Positions 28,921 through 37,302 of a DNA stretch of 64,000 bases are shown piece after piece. A program made the translations under genes and the position numbers. The notes beneath the pieces were generated by a model, which saw only the letters and a program-made list of their open reading frames with translations, ran no database searches and was not told where the DNA came from. Positions within the stretch are counted from its first letter, which is position 1. Each line of letters begins with the position of its first letter. Source of the stretch: Labrenzia sp. THAF82 (lineage in GTDB: Bacteria > Pseudomonadota > Alphaproteobacteria > Rhizobiales > Stappiaceae); the NCBI RefSeq assembly GCF_009363435.1, contig NZ_CP045354.1:3686501-3750500 (forward strand), in the 5' to 3' direction.

Positions 28921-29076
28921 GCCGTACTCCTTCCGGGTCACCCTACTCGACAGTGTTGAGTAAACTGATGGGTGTTATTCTTCAACTGTTTGCGATCAAG
29001 AAAATCCGTTTTTCGACGAGTGAGGCATTGGTGCAACAAGTCGGACGTCCAACGACTGATCAATTCGTTCTGCAAC

Positions 29077-29102
29077 AAAAAAGCCCGCCAAAAAAGGCGG
29101 GC
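29077..29102 (-). terminator. rho-independent terminator after pcm
   Basis: A perfect 7-bp stem (GCCCGCC / GGCGGGC) with a 6-nt loop, followed on the minus strand by six T. It lies about 28 bp past the pcm stop and 157 bp before the tolC start, so tolC should have its own promoter in 28921-29076. Confidence 0.88.
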
Positions 29103-29129
29103 CAAATAACTTAAGAAGCGCAGAAAAAC

Positions 29130-29792
29130 CTAGAATTCGAATTCTTCCGTTTTCTCAAATCCGGGCAGCAGGCTGACCGAAGCGTTGAAGCCGAACACGC
29201 TGCCGATAACACCGTCGGAATTTCGATAGAGCTTGGCAGTTCCTGAACCGCCCTGTCCTTCGACAACCGTCAGCCGCCCACCGGGCTTCAGCTGCTTGGT
29301 CAGTTCATCGGGCAGAACCTCAACAGCGCCATCAATCAGAATGACATCGTAAGGTCCTTCGGATGCAAACCCTTTGTTCAGTGCGCCTTCAACCACCACG
29401 GCGTTTTCGATCCCAAGCTCAACGAGGATTTCAGTCGCTGTTTTTGCAAGTTCTTCATTTTCTTCCAGTGCAACCACGGAAGCTGCCAGCTTGGAAACGA
29501 CCGCAGCACTGTAGCCTGTCCCTGCGCCCACGACGAGGACCACATCGCCTTCCCGGATTTCAGACAGCTGCACCAGCTTGCCAAAAATATGCGGTTTCAT
29601 GACGACCCGGCCGCTGTCAGTCGGACCGACTGGCAGGTCTTCATCGATATATGCGACGGCTTTTTTTGAGGCCGGTACAAAACGCTCCCGAGGAACCAGT
29701 TCCATTGCGTCCAGGATCCTGTGGTCGGTCACGTCGTTCGTGCGCAGCTGGTTGTCCACCATCTTGCGGCGCGACTGGCTAAAGTCCGTCAT
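29130..29792 (-). CDS. pcm: protein-L-isoaspartate O-methyltransferase family protein
   Basis: 220-residue SAM-dependent methyltransferase of the PCMT family, usually for repair of isoaspartyl residues. Seen: MVDNQLRTNDVTDHRILDAM, FVPA-K-YIDEDLPVG, and the SAM site VVLVVGAGTGYSAAV. The last part (GSVFGFNASVSLLPGFEK) is typical of the shorter alphaproteobacterial form next to tolC, whose exact substrate is less certain than that of E. coli Pcm. GAGG 6 nt before the ATG at 29792 decides the start over an ATG at 29804. Confidence 0.9.
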   Translation of the reverse strand: MTDFSQSRRKMVDNQLRTNDVTDHRILDAMELVPRERFVPASKKAVAYIDEDLPVGPTDSGRVVMKPHIFGKLVQLSEIREGDVVLVVGAGTGYSAAVVSKLAASVVALEENEELAKTATEILVELGIENAVVVEGALNKGFASEGPYDVILIDGAVEVLPDELTKQLKPGGRLTVVEGQGGSGTAKLYRNSDGVIGSVFGFNASVSLLPGFEKTEEFEF

Positions 29793-30043
29793 ATCGGCCC
29801 TCATATTTGACTCGCCGAGCGTCCGGCGCCTCTCAAGTGACGTTCATTAGCGATGCGGAAGCGCCCTGACAAGTATCAGAAACTGCGGATGCCCCGCCAT
29901 TTCCAGGTTTTGGGTGCTTTTCACACGGTGAACATTTGCCTCCAAGATTTCAAATCGGCGACCGGTGGATATTTTCTGCTGCCGGAATTCAGGACTTGAC
30001 CAACGCGTACAACTGTTTGATAAGGCGCGGCACACCACCAAGA

Positions 30044-30117
30044 GGCCCTGTGGCGGAGTGGTGACGCAGCGGATTGCAAATCCGTGTACACCGGTTCGAT
30101 TCCGGTCGGGGCCTCCA
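30044..30117 (+). tRNA. tRNA-Cys (anticodon GCA)
   Basis: 74-nt cloverleaf. The acceptor GGCCCTG pairs with CGGGGCC (one G-T wobble) and an encoded CCA ends at 30117. The anticodon GCA is at 30076-30078 in a TTGCAAA loop, and the T arm is CCGGTTCGATTCCGG. The discriminator is T, as in Cys tRNAs. The 251 bp between pcm and this gene hold no coding sequence. Confidence 0.97.
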
Positions 30118-30233
30118 TTTATTCTCATTGTTCGACCTGCTGGTTCAAAATGCTTCAGCATTGCGGCTGATTGTGCATTTCCCTTACGGCATGTTAGCGT
30201 TTTCCCTCTGTTCCCAAACATTGAGGAAAGCCA

Positions 30234-30665
30234 ATGAAACCGCCTTCCAATCCAGCCGCCGCTTTGAAAAAGCCCGCTCGCGCTGTGACTACATCGACGA
30301 TGAAACGCGTGGAACCGCCCCGCCCCAGGAAAACCCCTCAAGTCGTATCTCAGTCCGGCAACAGCGATCAGGTAGTTGAGGCTATTCGTCAGCGGGTCAA
30401 CGATCTCGAAGCCAGGCTGGGCGAGCTTGAAAGCATCATCACGCTGCAAAATCAGGACGTTATCATCAGCGCGCCGAAAAGCGTTCTCATTCAGGGCCTT
30501 GATACAGTCGAAATCTCTGCTGGAAGCAAGCTCAAGTTCGCGGCTTCAATTTCAGAGAGCAGCACTGCTATCGCCAAATTTTCCGGCATCGTGGAATGCG
30601 ACGTCCTTAAGGCCAACACCGTTATGGGAGCTGCCTATACGCCTGGAGCTGGAAACATCTGGTAA
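30234..30665 (+). CDS. small protein with coiled coil and short beta-repeat C-terminus
   Basis: 143 residues, unknown function. Residues 1-40 are basic and Pro-rich. A short coiled coil follows (IRQRVNDLEARLGELESII). A beta-rich segment of short alternating strands comes next (DVIISAPKSVLIQGLDTVEIS, LKFAASISESS) and the protein ends in AYTPGAGNIW. That ending style recurs in proteins resembling phage or secretion-spike tips, but I cannot tie it to a system and no spike genes are near. GAGGA lies 6 nt before the ATG. Confidence 0.7.
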   Translation: MKPPSNPAAALKKPARAVTTSTMKRVEPPRPRKTPQVVSQSGNSDQVVEAIRQRVNDLEARLGELESIITLQNQDVIISAPKSVLIQGLDTVEISAGSKLKFAASISESSTAIAKFSGIVECDVLKANTVMGAAYTPGAGNIW

Positions 30666-30769
30666 CCTTTTGATATGCATCGCAGATTGCTTAAGTCCGA
30701 AACTTTGTTTGCCAAATAGGCAGTTTTTCTGCCTTGATGAGGCAAAACAAATATTCGGAAGGTTCCTTG

Positions 30770-31903
30770 ATGAAAGAACCAAGTTTCAGCATTGGTGTCG
30801 AAGAAGAATATCTTCTCGTAGACAAGTCGAGCCGCAAACTGGCGAGCAGCCCGCCTCCTGAGCTCTTTCAGGCCTGTGAGAGCGCGTTGGAGGGCCGGGT
30901 CAGTCCGGAGTTTCTGCGCTGCCAGATCGAGGTCGGCACACCGGTTTGCATGACACTGGCTGAGGTTCGTGCTGAACTTTCCTATTTCCGCAAGACAATC
31001 ACTCAGGAGGCGTCCCAATTCAATTTGGCCCCGATTGCCGCTTCCACGCACCCGTTTGCGGAATGGACAGATCAGCCGCACACCAACAAGGAACGCTATA
31101 ACGAAATCGCCAGAACCATGCAGGTGGTCGCCAAACGGATGTTGATTTGCGGCATGCACGTGCATGTCGGGATAGAAGATGAAGAACTTCGGATCGAACT
31201 GTTCAATCAACTTTCCTATTTTCTGCCACATCTTCTGGCACTCAGCACCTCGTCACCCTTTTGGCGCGGACGCAGGACGGGATTGAAGTCCTACCGCCTG
31301 TCCGTTTTCAACGAGTTGCCAAGGACCGGTCTGCCGCCACGTTTTGAGAGCAACTACGAGTACCGGCACACGGTCGACATTCTGACGAATGCCGGCGTAA
31401 TCGAGGATGCCACCAAAATCTGGTGGGACCTTCGCCCGTCAGACCGGTTTCCCACTTTGGAAATGCGCGTAACGGATGTCTGCCCGCGTTTGGACGATGC
31501 CATTGCCATTGCCGCTCTCTATCGATGCTTGTGCAGAATGCTGTTTCGGCTTCGCCGTGCAAACCAAAGCTGGCGCAGGTACTCACGCTTTCTATTGTCG
31601 GAGAATCGCTGGCAGGCCCAACGTCACGGTACGGCGGTGCGACTGATCGACTTCGGCCGCAACGAAACCGTTCCATTCATTGATCTGATTGACGAAATGA
31701 TTGAACTGGTCTGGCCCGACGCAGAACATTTTGGCTGCGAGAGCGACCTCATGCACATCCGGGAAATTGCGACCAGGGGAACATCAGCGGATAAACAGCT
31801 GGCGCTTGCCGGAGAAATTTCAGAAGACAGCCAACTGCCTCAGGAAACACTGGACAGGATGGTTGATCATCTGATTGAGGAAACCCAGGCAGGACTCACC
31901 TAG
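30770..31903 (+). CDS. YbdK-type carboxylate-amine ligase (GCS2 family)
   Basis: 377 residues, glutamate-cysteine ligase family 2. Seen: FSIGVEEEYLLVD at the start, the CQIEVGTPVC segment, ICGMHVHVG, FNELPRTGLPP, and the C-terminal KQLALAGE region. Members form amide bonds from a carboxylate and an amine with ATP; weak gamma-glutamylcysteine synthesis is known for YbdK, but the natural product is unclear. GGAAGG 7 nt before the ATG at 30770 fixes the start against the ATG at 30734. Confidence 0.88.
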   Translation: MKEPSFSIGVEEEYLLVDKSSRKLASSPPPELFQACESALEGRVSPEFLRCQIEVGTPVCMTLAEVRAELSYFRKTITQEASQFNLAPIAASTHPFAEWTDQPHTNKERYNEIARTMQVVAKRMLICGMHVHVGIEDEELRIELFNQLSYFLPHLLALSTSSPFWRGRRTGLKSYRLSVFNELPRTGLPPRFESNYEYRHTVDILTNAGVIEDATKIWWDLRPSDRFPTLEMRVTDVCPRLDDAIAIAALYRCLCRMLFRLRRANQSWRRYSRFLLSENRWQAQRHGTAVRLIDFGRNETVPFIDLIDEMIELVWPDAEHFGCESDLMHIREIATRGTSADKQLALAGEISEDSQLPQETLDRMVDHLIEETQAGLT

Positions 31904-31935
31904 TTCAACAGGTGGCAGGTGCAATCCAATTCCCT

Positions 31936-32187
31936 TCACCGCGTTGAAACGCTTCTTGGCGGCGTGCCATGTGCTTTGGTGTAAAAGTAATTCTCCTTTC
32001 CAGTCAGGACAAAGGCAAACTCGTCGATTTCGGAAATGACGGCTTTTGCGGATCTGGCCAAACCGGACCTTGGACGCATGCATCGCTGCGCTTCGATCAA
32101 GGACGCCCTGGCAGCCGAAAGCGCCGACAAGAGGTCTTCTCGTTCAATTTCATTGGCTTTTGATTGGCTGCGTCGGCCTGTCGTCAT
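31936..32187 (-). CDS. short hypothetical protein
   Basis: 83 residues, not recognised. It is hydrophilic, with a predicted helix (REDLLSALSAARASLIEAQR) and a conserved-looking ISEIDEFAFVLTGKENYF segment. There is no signal peptide or membrane segment. The ribosome site GGAG at 6 nt is good. It fills the gap between the YbdK-type gene and cobC on the opposite strand. It is probably real, but small size leaves doubt. Confidence 0.5.
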   Translation of the reverse strand: MTTGRRSQSKANEIEREDLLSALSAARASLIEAQRCMRPRSGLARSAKAVISEIDEFAFVLTGKENYFYTKAHGTPPRSVSTR

Positions 32188-32371
32188 AAAACTCTCCGGA
32201 CAAAGAGATGCATTTGTTCGCTATTTGTTCTTTTTAGCGACCGAGTGTTCTTGCTGTCAATCTGTGCTTTTGACAAGGGCATGTCGTTTCCGTCGGTGAC
32301 CTGTCGCTGCAAATCGGTTACGCGTTTCGCTCTGATGCTCAAATCCGAAGCGATTGGCGAGGGACAATTTG

Positions 32372-33373
32372 ATGGAACACGGCGGGGACCTTACGCGCGC
32401 GATGGAACAGTATGGCGGCACACGCGCCGACTGGCTGGATCTGTCAACCGGCATCAACCCACATTCCTATCCATTGCCTGGCTCGGTCACCAAGACGGCA
32501 TGGACGGATCTGCCGGCCAGGGCAGGTCAGGAACGACTGATCACCGCTGCGCGGCGCGCCTATGCCATTCCGGATCATCTGGGCGTCGTCGCCGCACCTG
32601 GCACACAGCTTCTTATTTCCCTGTTGCCATCCGTGCTGTCGGACGGACCCGTCGCGCTCACCTCCCCCAGTTACACCAGCCACAAAGCCGTCTGGGTTCG
32701 CGAGAAATGCGATTTGGTCGAGTTGTCCAGCATCTATGCGGTTCCGGAAAGCGCTAAAATTGTGGTGCTGGTCAATCCGAACAACCCCGATGGTCAACTG
32801 ATTGACGTGAAGAGCCTCTTGGAGATCGCAAGATCGCTGACAGACAAGGGCGGATTCCTGGTCGTGGATGAAGCCTTTGCGGATGTGGTGCCCGGTTCCA
32901 GCATCTTGCCCCACGTCGCTGGCGAAAACGTTGTGGTGCTAAGATCATTCGGCAAGTTTTTCGGCCTCGCCGGACTTCGTCTCGGATTTCTTGCGGGTAC
33001 CAAGACCGTGACAGAAAACATGTCGTCGATCCTGGAGAGCTGGAGCTTGAGCGGTCCAGCGATCGAAATCGGCACATCTGCGCTCAAAGACACCGACTGG
33101 CAGAAAAAAATGTCAGGTCAACTGGCAGATGAGATGGCCGATCTGACGCTTTGCCTCTCCCAGAACAACTTGAGTGTTTTTGGTGGAACGCCGCTTTACG
33201 CGCTGGCAGGACTGCGGGACGCTTCGAAACTGCATCAGGCACTGGCGCGCCGACATATCTGGACGCGGATATTTGACTATGCTCCAACCTGGATCCGGTT
33301 CGGATTGCCGGGAAGCGCAGAAAATCTGGAACGCCTTTCCGACGCGCTCACTGAAATTCAGGCCGAGAGTTGA
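32372..33373 (+). CDS. cobC: threonine-phosphate decarboxylase (CobC/CobD family)
   Basis: 333-residue PLP enzyme that makes (R)-1-amino-2-propanol phosphate, the linker of the cobalamin nucleotide loop. Seen: the start MEHGGDLTRAMEQYGG, LDLSTGINP, VVLVNPNNPDG, the Asp in LVVDEAFADV, and the PLP Lys in RSFGKFFGLAGLRLGF. GAGGG 8 nt before the ATG at 32372 sets the start. It runs with cobD on the plus strand, convergent with the main cob operon. No B12 box is found upstream of it. Confidence 0.93.
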   Translation: MEHGGDLTRAMEQYGGTRADWLDLSTGINPHSYPLPGSVTKTAWTDLPARAGQERLITAARRAYAIPDHLGVVAAPGTQLLISLLPSVLSDGPVALTSPSYTSHKAVWVREKCDLVELSSIYAVPESAKIVVLVNPNNPDGQLIDVKSLLEIARSLTDKGGFLVVDEAFADVVPGSSILPHVAGENVVVLRSFGKFFGLAGLRLGFLAGTKTVTENMSSILESWSLSGPAIEIGTSALKDTDWQKKMSGQLADEMADLTLCLSQNNLSVFGGTPLYALAGLRDASKLHQALARRHIWTRIFDYAPTWIRFGLPGSAENLERLSDALTEIQAES

Positions 33374-33382
33374 TCTACAACG

Positions 33383-34360
33383 ATGCTGGTGTTGGACAAT
33401 GCTTTATGGCTGTTGGTGGCAGCACTTTTGTTGGACGCGATTGTAGGTGATCCCGACTGGTTGTGGCGCCGTTTGCCTCATCCTGTCGTCTGGTTCGGCA
33501 AACTGATTTCAGCCTTCGATCACCGTTTCAACCAGCCGACTTTGTCGGATGTTAAAAGAAAGCAAAATGGCATTCTGGTTCTGATCACAATCATCTTGCT
33601 GTCGTTGGTGGCAGGTTTTTGTCTTCAGTCGCTGACAGCTAAGTTGCCTTTTGGAGACATACTCACAGTTGTCATCGCTGCTGTGTTCTTGGCACAAAAC
33701 AGTCTTTACCGGCATGTTGCCGCGGTTCGGGATGGGCTTAAAGAGCATGGCCTTTCCGGCGGGCGAAAAGCGGTTTCAATGATCGTTGGGCGCGACCCGG
33801 ACAAGCTGGATGAAGCCGGCGTTTCGCGTGCTGCGATTGAATCTTGCGCTGAAAACTTCTCGGACGGGGTCGTCGCTCCCGCGTTCTGGTTTGCCGTGCT
33901 GGGACTTCCCGGGCTGCTTGCCTACAAGGCCATCAACACCGCAGACAGTATGATCGGCCATAAAAATGAAAAATACGGCGAGTTCGGCTGGGCATCGGCA
34001 AGGTTTGACGACCTGATCAATTTGCCAGCGTCGCGCCTTGCGGGCCTCTTCATCGCGTTTGCAGCGCCAATGGCAAAGGGAAACATCGCCGATAGCCTCA
34101 AGTGCATTCGCTCAGACGCTGGCAAACACCGTTCTCCAAACGCGGGTTGGCCGGAAGCAGCCATGGCGGGAGCGCTCAATCTGGCACTGGCTGGCCCACG
34201 CGTTTATGCCGAATACACCGCCCAGGACAGCTATCTGAACGAAACCGGACGCAAGCAAGCGTCATCTGATGATATCGCGAAGGCACTCGTCCTACTGGTT
34301 GGTGCTTGCTGGCTTCAAGCCGTGCTGGTTGTCAGCCTGGCTATCCTTTTTGTGGCTTAG
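33383..34360 (+). CDS. cobD: adenosylcobinamide-phosphate synthase (CobD/CbiB)
   Basis: 325-residue inner-membrane protein that joins aminopropanol (phosphate) to adenosylcobyric acid. Seen: LLLDAIVGDPDWLWRRLPHPVVWFGKLI, IVGRDPDKLDEAGVSRAAIES, SDGVVAPAFWF, AINTADSMIGHKNEKYGEFG. Several hydrophobic helices are present, including the first 20 residues and the C-terminus. It is 9 bp downstream of cobC, in the same unit. CobD here follows Pseudomonas denitrificans naming (CbiB in Salmonella). Confidence 0.94.
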   Translation: MLVLDNALWLLVAALLLDAIVGDPDWLWRRLPHPVVWFGKLISAFDHRFNQPTLSDVKRKQNGILVLITIILLSLVAGFCLQSLTAKLPFGDILTVVIAAVFLAQNSLYRHVAAVRDGLKEHGLSGGRKAVSMIVGRDPDKLDEAGVSRAAIESCAENFSDGVVAPAFWFAVLGLPGLLAYKAINTADSMIGHKNEKYGEFGWASARFDDLINLPASRLAGLFIAFAAPMAKGNIADSLKCIRSDAGKHRSPNAGWPEAAMAGALNLALAGPRVYAEYTAQDSYLNETGRKQASSDDIAKALVLLVGACWLQAVLVVSLAILFVA

Positions 34361-34382
34361 CCTATCTGAACGCCAACTGCAG

Positions 34383-35861
34383 TCATCTGCGCTGTGCAAT
34401 ATCCAAAATCGCATCTATATCCATCACTTCACCCAGGTGACTTGCAAGGTCGTCCAGAATTTCGTCGATGCGCCTGTCATACGCAACCAGTGCCCTGGCA
34501 TCAAAACCGTCGAGATAAGCCGTTCGGAAATCATCGCCCGTAAAAAGCCCGTGCACATAGGTTCCATAGACGCGCCCGTCCGCAGAAATCGCGCCATCAG
34601 GCTTATCGTCTTCGAGCATCATCATGGGTCGCTCGCAATCCGGTCCCGATGTAACCCCGATATGGATTTCGTACCCTTTCACAGCAGCACCGCTTGCGAT
34701 GTGATTTCCGGACGCTGATACCGTTGATTTTTGCGGTGTCAGTATCGTCGTCACGTCCAAAAATCCAAGCCCTTCGACCGTGCCGGGTGTCCCTTCAATA
34801 CCATCCGGATCTGAGATCGTCTTGCCGAGCATCTGGTATCCTCCACAGACGCCAAGAATATGCCCACCACGGCGATGGTGTGCTTTCAGATCGATGTCCC
34901 AACCCTGCGCCCGGAAAAACGCAAGATCGCCGATGGTGGATTTGGAGCCTGGAAGTAGAACGATATCCGCGTCGGCAGGCAACGGCGCACCGGGTTGCAC
35001 CAGTTCAAGGGTGACATCCTGTTCCAATCGAAGGGGATCCAGATCGTCGAAATTTGCGATCCGGGACATAACGGGCACGACAATTTTGACTTTGCCTGTG
35101 CCGAAGCCGTCTGCCAGTCCGAGGGCATCCTCCGCCGGCAGTTTCGCAGCGTCGGAAAACCACGGCACAACACCAAGGCCACGCCATGCTGTACGGCTTT
35201 CAATCTCGCGCATGCCCTCCTCAAAAAGGCTCGGATCGCCCCTGAAGCGGTTTATGAAGAAGCCCTTGATACGGTTTCTCTCCTCAGGAAGCAGCACCGC
35301 GTGGGTCCCAACCACGGATGCTATGACGCCACCACGGTCGATATCTGCGCATAAGACGACCGGCAGGTTCGCCGCTTCTGCGAACCCCATATTTGCAATG
35401 TCTCCTGCCCTCAAGTTGATTTCGGCCGGGCTGCCTGCTCCTTCGACAATCACAAGGTCTGAGCTTGAAGTAATTTTTTCAAAACTCTCAAGAACCCTCG
35501 GTAGGAGTGCACTTTTTTGTTTTCCATATTCTCGAGCTCGCATCGTGCCAAATCTGTTTCCCTGCACGATGACCTGTGCTCCGGTATCGGTTTCGGGTTT
35601 AAGCAGCACGGGATTCATGTGGACCGTCGCAGGCACTCGGCTCCCCAAAGCCTGAAGCGCTTGTGCCCGGCCAATTTCACCGCCATCGACAGTCACGGCC
35701 GCATTGTTGGACATGTTTTGCGGTTTGAACGGATTTACCGAAAGCCCACGATTGGCGAACAAACGGCATAAGCCTGCAACGATTAGGCTTTTGCCCACAT
35801 TTGAGCCGGTTCCCTGCACCATTATCGCCGGGCAACTCCTGGCGAACTTGCTTTCAATCAT
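34383..35861 (-). CDS. cobQ: cobyric acid synthase
   Basis: 492 residues. The enzyme amidates adenosylcobyrinic a,c-diamide at four carboxylates using glutamine. The N-terminal ATPase-like domain has [12 protein letters not shown]. The C-terminal glutamine amidotransferase has the nucleophile Cys in [10 protein letters not shown] and the His in YGTYVHGLF. Its ATG overlaps the YrhK stop (ATGA), so it is translationally coupled as the last gene of the riboswitch-led operon. Confidence 0.96.
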   Translation of the reverse strand: MIESKFARSCPAIMVQGTGSNVGKSLIVAGLCRLFANRGLSVNPFKPQNMSNNAAVTVDGGEIGRAQALQALGSRVPATVHMNPVLLKPETDTGAQVIVQGNRFGTMRAREYGKQKSALLPRVLESFEKITSSSDLVIVEGAGSPAEINLRAGDIANMGFAEAANLPVVLCADIDRGGVIASVVGTHAVLLPEERNRIKGFFINRFRGDPSLFEEGMREIESRTAWRGLGVVPWFSDAAKLPAEDALGLADGFGTGKVKIVVPVMSRIANFDDLDPLRLEQDVTLELVQPGAPLPADADIVLLPGSKSTIGDLAFFRAQGWDIDLKAHHRRGGHILGVCGGYQMLGKTISDPDGIEGTPGTVEGLGFLDVTTILTPQKSTVSASGNHIASGAAVKGYEIHIGVTSGPDCERPMMMLEDDKPDGAISADGRVYGTYVHGLFTGDDFRTAYLDGFDARALVAYDRRIDEILDDLASHLGEVMDIDAILDIAQRR

Positions 35862-36166
35862 TGTGCGGTGTCTTCTGACACGGGAGCGGCTCCGTAAGGT
35901 CGAAATTCCTTTGGCACCGGCAGATTTGCAAGTCGAAGCTCCAGCAACAGCCGAATGGTGGGACGGACAGCAAAGAACACTGATCCGATCAGAAACAGCC
36001 AGGTGCCTGCGAATACGAGACGCTCATAGAAGAAAAATATGCTGCCAATGATGAACAACACCGCCGCCAGAAATTCGACAATGGTTCGATAAAGTTCATA
36101 TTTGCGGACAATCTCGGCATGATCTGCCGACGCGGACCGTAACGAATGATCAAAGAGCCTGTTCAT
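35858..36166 (-). CDS. YrhK-like small membrane protein inside the cob operon
   Basis: 102 residues with two hydrophobic helices ([19 protein letters not shown] and [16 protein letters not shown]) in the YrhK-domain pattern. The function is unknown. The ATG at 36166 has AAGGTG at 8 nt; a TTG two codons upstream is possible. It sits 2 bp after the GNAT stop and its stop overlaps the cobQ start, so it is co-expressed with cobalamin genes. A role there is inference from position. Confidence 0.75.
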   Translation of the reverse strand: MNRLFDHSLRSASADHAEIVRKYELYRTIVEFLAAVLFIIGSIFFFYERLVFAGTWLFLIGSVFFAVRPTIRLLLELRLANLPVPKEFRPYGAAPVSEDTAQ

Positions 36167-36168
36167 TA

Positions 36169-36651
36169 TCAAAACACCTTCTCAAAATCCCGCACCACCA
36201 CGCCCCTGTGCGATCTGGTGCCGCCAGTCTCGATATAGCCAATCGATCTGTAAAACCGCTCAGCGGTAACCGTGCTCGTCAATCGCGCCTTTGTGAGGCC
36301 AAGCTTTCTAAGATGATCCTCCAGCGAGAGCATGACTGTCTTGCTGACACCACCCAGCCGAGCGTCCGGATGCACATAGTTCAACAAAACCTCGCCCACC
36401 TTTGACGCCATCCCGACACCAGCTATGAACCGGGTACTATCTGTTTGAAGGTGAGCGGCCACGACCAGATCCGGTCCTTCAATCCATTGAAGCACATTCT
36501 CCGCCGTCTTGTTGGCCAACCACGGTTCGAGTTTCGAAGTTTCGCCGAGATGATCGGCAACACAGAGTTCCGCGATTGAACGTCTCAGAACCTTTGTAAT
36601 CTCTTCAACATCAGCAGCTTGTGCCGATGTTACGACACATGAACCCTGCAC
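36169..36651 (-). CDS. GNAT-family acetyltransferase inside the cob operon
   Basis: 160 residues with a GNAT fold. The acyl-CoA motif region lies in VLLNYVHPDARLGGVSKTVMLSLEDH, and the C-terminal block is TVTAERFYRSIGYIETGG. Start: a GTG at 36651 with an AAAGGTGAG ribosome site. It follows cobO by 12 bp and precedes the YrhK gene by 2 bp. The substrate is unknown. Its embedding among cob genes is unusual. Confidence 0.78.
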   Translation of the reverse strand: MQGSCVVTSAQAADVEEITKVLRRSIAELCVADHLGETSKLEPWLANKTAENVLQWIEGPDLVVAAHLQTDSTRFIAGVGMASKVGEVLLNYVHPDARLGGVSKTVMLSLEDHLRKLGLTKARLTSTVTAERFYRSIGYIETGGTRSHRGVVVRDFEKVF

Positions 36652-36663
36652 CGGAACTCACCT

Positions 36664-37302
36664 TTAGAACTCTATACCCTCTTGTGGCTTAACGCCTGAT
36701 CGGAACGGGTGCTTGATTTGCGTCATCTCGGTCACAAGATCGGCAATCTCAATCAGTTCGTCTTTGGCATTTCGGCCTGTGATGACAACGTGCACATCAT
36801 CGGGCTTCTCGTTCTTCAGAAAGTCGACCACTTCAGCAATGTCGAGATAGTCGTAGCGCAAAACGATGTTGAGTTCGTCGCAAAGGATCAGCCGATAATC
36901 ACCGGATGTAATCATCTCTTTCGCCGCATCCCAGGCTTGTTGGGCGGCGTCTATGTCGCGCTGTCTGTCCTGTGTCTCCCAGGTAAAACCTTCGCCCATG
37001 CGCTTTATGGTCACCAGATCTGAAAATCGTTCGAGTGCTGCACGCTCGCCAGTTTCGATACGGCCTTTGACAAACTGCACAACGCCAACTTTGTGGCCAT
37101 GACCGAGAGAGCGAAAAACCATACCGAAACCGGCGGTCGATTTTCCCTTTCCCTTGCCGGTATGCACAATCAGAAGACCTTTTTCGATGGTCTTGGTCGC
37201 CATGATCTTGTCGCGCGCCGCCTTCTTCTTGCGCATCTTCTCGGCGTGACGGGCATTCAGTTCTTCTTCGGTCAACCCTGGCTTGTCGTTTTCTTCGGTC
37301 AC
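36664..37302 (-). CDS. cobO: cob(I)yrinic acid a,c-diamide adenosyltransferase
   Basis: 212 residues. The enzyme attaches the 5'-deoxyadenosyl group of ATP to the corrinoid cobalt. The P-loop is HTGKGKGKSTAGFGM; ILCDELNIVLRYDYLD and VHVVITGRNA are CobO/BtuR signatures. The GTG start overlaps the cobN stop (GTGA), giving coupling. The basic N-terminal ~40 residues are typical of the alphaproteobacterial form. Confidence 0.95.
   Translation of the reverse strand: MTEENDKPGLTEEELNARHAEKMRKKKAARDKIMATKTIEKGLLIVHTGKGKGKSTAGFGMVFRSLGHGHKVGVVQFVKGRIETGERAALERFSDLVTIKRMGEGFTWETQDRQRDIDAAQQAWDAAKEMITSGDYRLILCDELNIVLRYDYLDIAEVVDFLKNEKPDDVHVVITGRNAKDELIEIADLVTEMTQIKHPFRSGVKPQEGIEF

Noticed and set aside
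29921..30118. Minus-strand frame encoding a GIEPVYTDLQSA-type protein
   Set aside because: It is the antisense of tRNA-Cys, a well-known source of false proteins.
32188..32371. Second cobalamin riboswitch before cobC
   Set aside because: No B12 box or aptamer core is present on either strand there.
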